From contig NZ_CP049910.1 in NCBI RefSeq assembly GCF_011305995.1, positions 124,001 through 188,000 on the forward strand: a DNA stretch of 64,000 nucleotides, given 5' to 3'. The stretch is from Diaphorobacter sp. HDW4A. Its GTDB lineage: Bacteria > Pseudomonadota > Gammaproteobacteria > Burkholderiales > Burkholderiaceae_C. Both the position numbers and the translations under genes were made by a program. Below the pieces are notes generated by a model. It was not told the origin of the DNA. It worked only from the letters and a program-made list of their open reading frames with translations, and did not search any database. Below, in pieces: positions 7,816-14,575 of this stretch (its first letter is position 1; every line of letters starts with the position of its first letter).

Positions 7816-7997
7816 TTTCCGGCCTGCGCATCACGCCATGCGATCAGCTTGTCGGCGGGAATCACCGTGCAGCGAGCGGACAGGCGGATGGGCTGGGGGA
7901 AGTCTGGGCGCGTCTTGATCCAGCGCCAGAGGGTTGCGGAACCGATGCCCAGCATCTCGGCGGCTTGCTTGGGACGGTAGGACTGAACTGATGCCAT
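7812..7997 (-). CDS. AlpA-family regulator / excisionase-like protein
   Basis: 61 aa from ATG 7997, preceded by a good ribosome site (GGAG, 7 nt upstream). The sequence (RPKQAAEMLGIGSATLWRWI, then RPDFPQPIRLSARCTVIPADKLIAW) is a winged MerR-like helix-turn-helix of the AlpA/phage-P4 Vis type. Such proteins activate the integrase or repress the element and act as directionality factors. It heads the replication operon. Just upstream (8072-8103) is a strong inverted repeat that it may bind. Confidence 0.88.
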   Translation of the reverse strand: MASVQSYRPKQAAEMLGIGSATLWRWIKTRPDFPQPIRLSARCTVIPADKLIAWRDAQAGK

Positions 7998-8071
7998 TGA
8001 TTGCTCCGTTTGGACCCGCGTTGAATCAGTGCGGGGATGGAGCAATTGAAGTATTTTGGGCCTAGAGATGG

Positions 8072-8103
8072 GGGCAGTTGCCTAGGCAGATAGGCAATTG
8101 CCC
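8072..8103. promoter_or_regulatory. 13-bp inverted repeat upstream of the AlpA-like gene
   Basis: GGGCAGTTGCCTA (8072-8084) and TAGGCAATTGCCC (8091-8103) form a dyad matching at 12 of 13 positions with a 6-bp spacer. No T-run follows on either strand, so an operator is more likely than a terminator. It lies about 75 bp ahead of the AlpA start and just after the stop of the upstream 272-aa gene, at the main control point of the island. Confidence 0.5.
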
Positions 8104-8112
8104 AAAGGATCC

Positions 8113-8931
8113 TTATTTCATGCGGGCTTCAAGAGCGTCAGGAATACGCTTCAGGTGTCCTTCGATCGTGCTTTCGCCAACATTCAATCCAAGCTGAATC
8201 GTCAGGTCTTTGATCAATGAGGCAGCTTTTGCTGGGCGCGAGTAGTCGATCTTGGCTTCTTTGCTGAGCACGGCGATGATTGACAATAAGGTATTGCGTT
8301 CCCGAGTTGATAGCGGCATGTCAGAGATGCCAATTTTCTCTGCAAATGCATTTGCGCTTTCCAATGGTATGGCCGCTTCGGATCTCTTTTCAGCTTCCAG
8401 TCTGCTTTGCTCAGAGTCCCAGTTATCTGACCGGGTGGTGACGAGGATCGCCTGAGTGTGTTTGAAAAAAAACTCAGACTCGATCCCTATCCGCTGAATC
8501 CATTCATTGAAGTCATTGCCATAGACCGTGGCGGTGTACCACGGATCTATAGGTAGCAATATGGGTACGTTCTCAGGATCTTCATTAACTCTGACAACGC
8601 TTTGACGAATTTCCAAAGTCGGTAAAAACTGGTCATATTGCCCGGAAATCTCCCAAATTTCTGATACGCCTCGAAGTGAGTTCAGAGCATCTTCGTTAAT
8701 CTTTGAGTCCAGCATAAGCATGTCAATCTGTCGAGCGTGATGCCATGCATACTCATTGGCTCGTTGAATTGCCTCTGCAATTGCTCGCTCATAAACTTCA
8801 ACTCGTCCATTTAGTTCCGATTGTTTGTTTTTTGTGGATGGCTCAATTCCGGCCATAAGCATTGCAGCATCAAGCAAGTCGAATTGCTGGATAAGTTCCC
8901 AATGCTTCAAGAATCCATGGTTGCTTTTCAT
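8113..8931 (-). CDS. hypothetical island protein, 272 aa
   Basis: A complete soluble protein with no recognisable catalytic motif. The middle region is acidic and helical. The last 70 residues (LSTRERNTLLSIIAVLSKEA, then AKAASLIKDLTIQLGLNVGE, then STIEGHLKRIPDALEARM) form a compact helical domain that recurs at the C-terminus of many proteins beside P4-type integrases. It sits between integrase and AlpA, a slot often used for defence or regulatory cargo. AT content is higher than in the head genes, hinting at a separate origin. Function unknown. Confidence 0.7.
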   Translation of the reverse strand: MKSNHGFLKHWELIQQFDLLDAAMLMAGIEPSTKNKQSELNGRVEVYERAIAEAIQRANEYAWHHARQIDMLMLDSKINEDALNSLRGVSEIWEISGQYDQFLPTLEIRQSVVRVNEDPENVPILLPIDPWYTATVYGNDFNEWIQRIGIESEFFFKHTQAILVTTRSDNWDSEQSRLEAEKRSEAAIPLESANAFAEKIGISDMPLSTRERNTLLSIIAVLSKEAKIDYSRPAKAASLIKDLTIQLGLNVGESTIEGHLKRIPDALEARMK

Positions 8932-8985
8932 GACAGACTCTTTTTAAAAATACTCGGATTCAAATTACAGGGCGACTGAGGATGC

Positions 8986-10194
8986 TTATGACTGTGTTTT
9001 GAGCGCTTTTTCCAAAAACACAGCCCAATCGTTCATCATTTCAGCTCGTTTCATAAACAGATCACCACGTCGATATGCGGCCTCTACGGCGTTCCCGATT
9101 GTGTGAGCCAGTGCCATCTCTGCGACCTCGCGCGGATAGCTGGTCCGCTCTGCCGTCCAGTCTCTGAATGTCGAGCGCATACCGTGTGGGACCGCATCAA
9201 CTTCCATGCGACGCATGACAGCCGACAGCGTCATGTCCGAGAGCATCCCGCCGCGAGGGGCTGGGAACACCAGTTCATTGCCTTCGATGCGGGGCATCTG
9301 CTTGAGCAACTGCAGCGCCTGCGGTGACAGCGGGACGCGGTGTTCTTTGTGCGCCTTCATGCGCTCAGCCGGTATCGTCCACACAGCTCCGTCGAGATCC
9401 ATCTCAGACCATAGAGCGCCACGGACTTCACCAGATCGCGCCGCCGTCAAAGTCACGAATTCCAATGCTCGCGCCGCACAGCCTTGACGATGGCTTAGAG
9501 CCTCCATGAAAGCTGGCATCGCATCAATGGCAAGCGCACGATGATGCGTTACGCGGGCGATCTTCTTGGGGGCTGACAGGAGCTTGTCCAGGTGCCCGCG
9601 CCATCTGGCCGGATTCTCACCATCTCGCAGGCCTTGCACTTTGGCCCAGTCCAACACCTGCTCCATGCGACTACGCACACGCGATGCAGTCTCTGTTTTC
9701 TCTTTCCAAATGGGACGTAGCACGGCCAGCACCTGCGCTTGGCCAACGTCCGAAACCAGCACCTTGCCAATGAATGGGAAGGCATACGTTTCAAGTGATG
9801 CGGTCCATTGCGCACGATGCTTTGCGTTGCGCCATCCGTCGCTCTTGTCATCGATCAGGGCATGACACGCAGCCTCGAAGCTCATGCTCTTGGCTTGCTC
9901 AGCTCGCAGCCCGCTCAAGGCGCGTTCACGGTCGAGGATGGGGTCAATTCCTTGATCGATCTTTGCACGCGCTTCACGGGCCTTTTCTCGGGCCGCAGCG
10001 AGTGGAACGTCAGGGAATCCGCCCAGTCCCATATCTCTGCGCTTCTTGCCCACCATGGCCCTCAGGATCCATGATCGAGCGCCCTTTGCACTGACCTGCA
10101 AATAGAGCCCGGAGACGCCACCAACAGCATGCAAACCCGGCTCACGCAACCGGCCAACAGCAAGCGCTCCAAGTTCAGTTGCTTTTCGTGACAT
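8986..10194 (-). CDS. P4-type tyrosine recombinase (integrase)
   Basis: 402 aa, the usual size. The N-terminal arm-binding DUF4102-like domain (SKGARSWILRAMVGKKRRDMG) is followed by a SAM-like core-binding domain and the catalytic domain: ARSGEVRGALW with the first Arg, HGMRSTFRDW with the His/Arg pair, LAHTIG and the tyrosine in AAYRRGDLF. It should integrate the island by recombination at the 14-bp core. Its 5' end faces the arm repeat (10227-10250) and core (10369-10382), the normal position for this class. It appears intact. Confidence 0.95.
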   Translation of the reverse strand: MSRKATELGALAVGRLREPGLHAVGGVSGLYLQVSAKGARSWILRAMVGKKRRDMGLGGFPDVPLAAAREKAREARAKIDQGIDPILDRERALSGLRAEQAKSMSFEAACHALIDDKSDGWRNAKHRAQWTASLETYAFPFIGKVLVSDVGQAQVLAVLRPIWKEKTETASRVRSRMEQVLDWAKVQGLRDGENPARWRGHLDKLLSAPKKIARVTHHRALAIDAMPAFMEALSHRQGCAARALEFVTLTAARSGEVRGALWSEMDLDGAVWTIPAERMKAHKEHRVPLSPQALQLLKQMPRIEGNELVFPAPRGGMLSDMTLSAVMRRMEVDAVPHGMRSTFRDWTAERTSYPREVAEMALAHTIGNAVEAAYRRGDLFMKRAEMMNDWAVFLEKALKTQS

Positions 10195-10226
10195 TTCTAC
10201 TCCGTATAACTTTCACTCGATTTTCA

Positions 10227-10250
10227 TACCCATCAACCTACCCATCAATT
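10227..10250. repeat. right arm-type integrase site (24-bp repeat)
   Basis: It matches 1052-1075 at 23 of 24 positions in the same orientation, with two tandem TACCCATCAA-like units. It lies 32 bp upstream of the integrase start, where it may also overlap the int promoter and allow autoregulation. Confidence 0.6.
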
Positions 10251-10368
10251 TTGATGAGATTTAGCGAGAATATAAGCGATTACGTGAGACAAATGAATAG
10301 CAACAGGTGTCCGCCATTTATGGGGAAATGAGACTTTCTGAGGTTTTCTGAAATCCTGAAAATTCGGA

Positions 10369-10382
10369 CACCCTCTCCGCCA
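10369..10382. repeat. right attachment core (14-bp direct repeat)
   Basis: An exact copy of 996-1009 (CACCCTCTCCGCCA), marking the right end of the ~9.4-kb island. Immediately beyond it lies the 3' end of a second, decayed integrase, so the same site has probably been used by more than one element. Confidence 0.6.
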
Positions 10383-10419
10383 GAATGCAGGCTGCTTGAT
10401 TGCTATTCATAGAATAGCG

Positions 10420-10855
10420 TCAAGCGGCCTTTTTCTTTGGTGGTTGGGATTTTTTGCCAATGGTCCCCGTCGCAAGGTGCGAGTATCGTTTCGTGCCCGG
10501 CGCGTCCTTGTGCCCCAGCACCGCGCCGACAGTGTACAGATCCACCCCCGCATTGATCATCTACGAAGCGCTGGAGTGCCTCAGGTCGTGAAAGTGCAGG
10601 TCGTCGTATCCAAGCGCGCGCAGCCTCTCGGAAGTACGCCTGCATAGTGATCCGAGCGGGCTTCTTCTCCTTCCACTCTGCAGCCGAACGCGCGCGCGGG
10701 TGAATCAGCACAATGCGCGGCGCCCCGTTTTGGGTGTCAGCCAAGTCCCAACACCCACTCACAACCTCCGCGCGCAGTACTTCGGAAAGCTGCATTTCAG
10801 AATAAAAGGCGCAGCGCGCAATGCGGCGCATCCTGCGATTCTGGATCGTTCGGAT
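10420..10855 (-). pseudogene. decayed phage-type tyrosine recombinase, C-terminal part
   Basis: The minus strand reads ARCAFYSEMQLSEVLRAEV, then NGAPRIVLIHPRARSAAEW, then after a shift LGYDDLHFHDLRHSSAS, a TAG stop, and MINAGVDLYTVGAVLGHKDA up to RYSHL with the catalytic tyrosine, ending at 10420. This is the catalytic domain of a phage integrase family quite different from the P4-type enzyme at 8986. It carries at least one frameshift and one in-frame stop, and the N-terminal half is missing. It ends 38 bp from the right core, as integrase genes commonly do. Confidence 0.8.
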
Positions 10856-10869
10856 GAAGCTCATCCGTG

Positions 10870-11148
10870 TGGAATGGGTGAGGAGGGCTGCAGTACGTGG
10901 CGCTGGCTCTCAAGAGTCTGGCAACCCAAGCACGAGGTGAGGCGACCGCAGCGAACATCAGCGGTCATTCCCTGCGGGCAGCGTACTGCACAGATGCCGC
11001 ACAACACGGCGTGTCCGTATCCGTGTTCGCGATTCGCCAAGTCACTCGGCGTCGATCTGTCGGAGCCCTTGGCCGCTATGCGCGCGGCGACCTCACATTT
11101 ACGCAAGGAAAAAAACCGTGGCAAAGAAACGATCTGTGCATCAGCTGA
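10870..11148 (+). pseudogene. second recombinase remnant, C-terminal fragment
   Basis: The plus strand reads LALKSLATQARGEATAANIS, then GHSLRAAYCTDAAQHGVSVS, and RRRSVGALGRYARGDL. The GHSLR box, the RRS-x2-LxRY spacing and the Tyr match the end of a tyrosine recombinase of the XerD/phage-like class. Only about 80 C-terminal residues remain and no proper start is present. It abuts the 10420-10855 remnant head to head and lies just upstream of the pilin operon, so the mobile region appears to end here. Confidence 0.65.
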
Positions 11149-11259
11149 AAACAATTGATCGCGCAGGCACGGCGGAGTTGGAATCTGTGGTGCGGTAACG
11201 CCGCTCGCCCCTGCCTGATTCAGTCATCTCGTGATGACTACCGTAATAGAGAGCTCGAG

Positions 11260-11683
11260 TTGAGTAATAACGCAAAGACGAATCTTCACGCTGATCGAGC
11301 TCATGATCGTCGTGGCCATCGTTGCCATCCTGGCTGCTGTCGCTTATCCGTCGTACACAGAGTTTGTTCTTCGCGGACAGGTGACGGAAGGGACGGCTGG
11401 GCTGCAAACCCTTCAGGCCCAAATGGAGCGCCACTACTCCAATTTCCGAACATACGCGACGTCGGGGTCGGTTACCACGCCTTGTGGAACCAGTTCCAAG
11501 GTAAGCGCCTTCACGTTGTCGTGCTCGGGCACACCAACTGCGTCCGCCTACACGATTCAGGCTGTTGGACAAGGGCTGACCTACACGGTCAATCAACAGA
11601 GCACGCGTGCCACGACAAGCACGCGCAGTGGTTGGGCCTCATGTGCATCAGGTTGGACTATGAAAAAGGGGCAGGTGTGCTGA
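11260..11683 (+). pseudogene. pilE: minor pilin PilE, frameshifted at the leader cleavage site
   Basis: The body (FTLIELMIVVAIVAILAAVA, then YPSYTEFVLRGQVTEG, with a C-terminal Cys pair about 40 residues apart) is a classic PilE-like minor pilin. The leader is out of frame. A plausible start at TTG 11260 reads SNNAKTN and then breaks at 11283-11284, where AAT is followed directly by CTTCACG. Adding GG would give NGFTLIELM, a perfect prepilin site. As it stands, the in-frame start for the body is only ATG 11303, inside the hydrophobic helix, with no Gly at -1. Either a real inactivation or a 2-nt base-calling loss. The gene overlaps fimT by 7 bp. Confidence 0.75.
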
Positions 11684-12288
11684 AGCCGCTGCGTTCTTCC
11701 CGGCGGATGGCAGGCTTCACGATGGTCGAGCTGATGACGGCCATCTCCATTCTGGCAATATTGCTGGGCTTGGCGGTGCCATCGTTGACGGAATGGGTGC
11801 GCAACAACAAGGTGCGCGCGGTCGCCAACGCTCTGCAGAACGGATTTCGCAGCGCGCGTGCTGACGCGCTGTCACGTGGGCAGCCGGTGGTGCTGTTTCT
11901 GACGGACGCCAAGGTGGACAGCAGTACCTCCTCGTTCTCGGTTACGTCCAACGGCAAGTACTGGGCCACTTTGACGGTGCCAGGGCTGATGGTTGGCGAG
12001 ACTGCGGCTTTGCTCAATTCAGGGGTGCTCGGTGATGTGGCCGAGGGTGTGACCATCAGCGGACCGTCCGCTATTTGCTTTAACAGTCTTGGCCGTCTGA
12101 GCGCCAACGCATCGCCCGGGCCATCGGGTGGCGCCTGCTCTTTGCCGACCACAGCCAACGAGTCCTTCGACATCACCATGACCGGCGCAAAACGTCGTCT
12201 GCGAGTCCTCATCTCCACGGGGGGGACAGTCCGTATGTGTGACCGAGACAAAGACATCTCCAAGTATCCGGACGGATGCCCAACATGA
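11677..12288 (+). CDS. fimT: GspH/FimT-family minor pseudopilin
   Basis: 203 aa from GTG 11677, which overlaps the pilE stop. ATG 11707 is an alternative. The prepilin motif is MAGFTMVELMTAISILAILL, with Gly at -1 and Glu at +5, cleaved and methylated by PilD. The C-terminal globular part has the FimT/GspH pattern of paired Cys near CFNSLGRLS and ending CDRDKDISKYPDGCPT. It belongs to the minor pilin complex that primes type IV pilus assembly and, in some species, binds DNA for uptake. It overlaps pilV by 4 bp. Confidence 0.88.
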   Translation: MLKPLRSSRRMAGFTMVELMTAISILAILLGLAVPSLTEWVRNNKVRAVANALQNGFRSARADALSRGQPVVLFLTDAKVDSSTSSFSVTSNGKYWATLTVPGLMVGETAALLNSGVLGDVAEGVTISGPSAICFNSLGRLSANASPGPSGGACSLPTTANESFDITMTGAKRRLRVLISTGGTVRMCDRDKDISKYPDGCPT

Positions 12289-12704
12289 GTATTCATTCTT
12301 CTTCAATACGTTCCAGTCGACAGGATCAGCGCGGCGCTGCGCTGATCGAATCGCTGATTGCAGTGCTACTGTTTTCGCTTGGCGTTCTTGGTTTGATTGG
12401 GCTGCAGACGCGCGCCATCGGTATGGCCAGCGAGTCAGATGATCGCAATCGCGCGGCGTTGCTTGCGGATGGTGCAGTCACGAGTATGTGGCAGAACGCT
12501 TCAGTGACCTTGACGTCGGCGGATCTGACCCAATGGCAAAAAGATGTAGCGGATCGGTTGCCAAATGGAAGCGGGACCATCACGGCAGTGAGCAGCATGA
12601 GTCGCACTGCCGACATCCTGATCACATGGCGTCCGCCAACGCGAGGTCAGTCGGACACCAACCAACTGTCCACTCGAGTAACTCTGACAGGGCCCGACTT
12701 CTGA
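12285..12704 (+). CDS. pilV: type IV pilus minor pilin PilV
   Basis: 139 aa from ATG 12285 in an ATGA overlap with fimT. The class motif is RGAALIESLIAVLLFSLGVL, with Gly-Ala at the cleavage site and Glu at +5. The remaining ~110 residues (ADLTQWQKDVADRLPNGSG and similar) match PilV. It forms part of the priming tip complex with FimT, PilW, PilX and PilE, together with PilY1. Confidence 0.88.
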   Translation: MSIHSSSIRSSRQDQRGAALIESLIAVLLFSLGVLGLIGLQTRAIGMASESDDRNRAALLADGAVTSMWQNASVTLTSADLTQWQKDVADRLPNGSGTITAVSSMSRTADILITWRPPTRGQSDTNQLSTRVTLTGPDF

Positions 12705-12706
12705 CC

Positions 12707-13948
12707 ATGGCCTCCACATTCAAACCTGACGCAGTCTCCTTGCGTGCCCACTTGCAAAAAGGCTTCACAATCATCGAACTGATGGTGGCGTTGGCGATTG
12801 GCCTGATCGTCACGTTGGCCGTGATGGGAATGATGGTCGTCAGCCAGACGCATGAGCGCGTCACTACCAGTTCCAACGACATGAGCCAAGGCGGCGCATT
12901 CACCGCTTCCATCCTCGACAACTCTTTGCGCAGTGCGGGTGCCGGGTTCAGTCAGTATTGGAACTTAGGGGCGATGGGGTGCCGTATCAACGCCAAGCGT
13001 GACGGCGTACAGATTCTCCCCAGAACTGCTGCACTGCCCACGCCGTTCGCCAACGTGATGGGAGGCTCGGCCGGTATCACCGACCTGCGTCTGGCCCCGC
13101 TCTTGATTGGCCAAGGGCAATCGCAGGGTGGCTCTGACGTTCTGATTGCGATGGCCGGGCTCCACAACGTTGGCGACGTGCCGCGAAACGTCGCCACGTA
13201 CTCGGGAGGCCAACTGTACCTGACCAATACGGTGAGCATCCATCAGAACGACGTAGTACTGGTAAGCCGTGACGGCACCAAGGACTGCATCATGACGCAA
13301 GTGGATGGTGGTGCGAAAACACCGTTTGCAGACGTTGCCGGGCAGACTTTTCTGCCGCTTGGGGGCGCGCTGTTCAGCGATCAGTCCGCAGATGGCACAG
13401 TTTCTCTTGGTACGCTGACTTTGAACTCTGGTGGCAAAGCCATCCTGTCCGGTATCGGCTCTGTGGACAGTGTGCGTATGCAGGTTTTCGGGGTGGGATC
13501 GGACAGCACTCTTTACAGCTACGATCTGCTGCAATCGACGGGGAAGGATGCATCGGAGGCACTGATGGAAGGTGTTGTCGCCATGCGTGCGACGTACAGC
13601 GTCAACAGCAATGCGGACGACATCACCAAGTCTCCTGCACCAACGTGGCAGGCGCCCACCGGCAACTACGCATTAGATGCGTTGATTGCCCAGACCCCCC
13701 CAACCCGTATGCGTTCCATCGTTGCGGTGCGCGTGTCGCTTTTGCTGCGCAGCACCGTTCGGCAAAACCAGATGGTGGCTAGTGACAGCTACACGCTGTT
13801 GGATGGAGTTGCGGGCAGCACCACCGTCTCTATTTCGGACGCCAACCGCTACTACACCCACCGGGTCGTTGAAACCACGATTCCCCTGCGCTCCATGATG
13901 ATGCGGCTGCTGCCCGCTGAGGAAGTGCAGCTCTCCACTTCAAGCTAA
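12707..13948 (+). CDS. pilW: type IV pilus assembly protein PilW
   Basis: 413 aa from ATG 12707, 2 bp after the pilV stop; the frame is open further upstream but ATG 12707 is the natural start. The prepilin motif is LQKGFTIIELMVALAIGLIV. The large C-terminal domain (LRSAGAGFSQYWNLG, SDVLIAMAGLHN, MRSIVAVRVSLLLRS, YTHRVVETTIPLRS) is typical of the PilW family. It is a minor pilin needed for pilus initiation and PilY1 export. Confidence 0.88.
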   Translation: MASTFKPDAVSLRAHLQKGFTIIELMVALAIGLIVTLAVMGMMVVSQTHERVTTSSNDMSQGGAFTASILDNSLRSAGAGFSQYWNLGAMGCRINAKRDGVQILPRTAALPTPFANVMGGSAGITDLRLAPLLIGQGQSQGGSDVLIAMAGLHNVGDVPRNVATYSGGQLYLTNTVSIHQNDVVLVSRDGTKDCIMTQVDGGAKTPFADVAGQTFLPLGGALFSDQSADGTVSLGTLTLNSGGKAILSGIGSVDSVRMQVFGVGSDSTLYSYDLLQSTGKDASEALMEGVVAMRATYSVNSNADDITKSPAPTWQAPTGNYALDALIAQTPPTRMRSIVAVRVSLLLRSTVRQNQMVASDSYTLLDGVAGSTTVSISDANRYYTHRVVETTIPLRSMMMRLLPAEEVQLSTSS

Positions 13949-13954
13949 TCATTC

Positions 13955-14539
13955 ATGAAAGCATCTCGCAACTCCGAACGCGGCGCAGCACTGGTGCTGG
14001 CGCTTGTCGTGCTGCTGGTTCTGATCCTTGGCGGCCTCGCTGTCATGCGATCGATGAACACGGCGCTGACTACATCCGGCAATCTTGCTTTTCGCCGCGA
14101 CCTGGTGAATCAAGCCGAGCAGGCGGTCGCCAAGGCTGTGGCAAGTACCTTTCCCAAGGGCTCTGCAGCGATAGGCAATGCCATTCTCAATGTGAACTAC
14201 AGCCCGGTGACGCTGGCCACCAACGATCAGGGCATTCCTCTGGCGCTGGTTGACGATTCCGTCTTTGCGACAGTGGGTGTGGCTTCCAACGATCTCACAG
14301 GCGCAACAAGCGACGTCAAGATCCGTTATGTCATCGAGCGCCTTTGCAACGTGCCGACGGCATTGGCCAGTGCCACCAACTGCATCGTTTTTGAACGACC
14401 GCCCACTGGTGGAAGCGCTCATTTGAGCAACAACGCCGAGCCGGAAGTGCAGCCCGTTTTCCGCGTTTCCGCGCGCGTGCTTGGGCCACGCAATACCAAG
14501 GTGTTCATCCAGAACACCTTCACCAAGCCAGAAGTGTAA
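13955..14539 (+). CDS. pilX: type IV pilus minor pilin PilX
   Basis: 194 aa. The N-terminus ERGAALVLALVVLLVLILGG lacks Glu at +5, as PilX/GspK-type minor pilins do. A variable domain follows, ending FRVSARVLGPRNTKVFIQNT. GspK-like pilins without Glu5 sit at the very tip of the pseudopilus. It lies 6 bp after pilW and 36 bp before pilY1, in one operon. Confidence 0.85.
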   Translation: MKASRNSERGAALVLALVVLLVLILGGLAVMRSMNTALTTSGNLAFRRDLVNQAEQAVAKAVASTFPKGSAAIGNAILNVNYSPVTLATNDQGIPLALVDDSVFATVGVASNDLTGATSDVKIRYVIERLCNVPTALASATNCIVFERPPTGGSAHLSNNAEPEVQPVFRVSARVLGPRNTKVFIQNTFTKPEV

Positions 14540-14575
14540 GCGGTGCGACACAAGCACCCCATCAGGAGGAAGATC

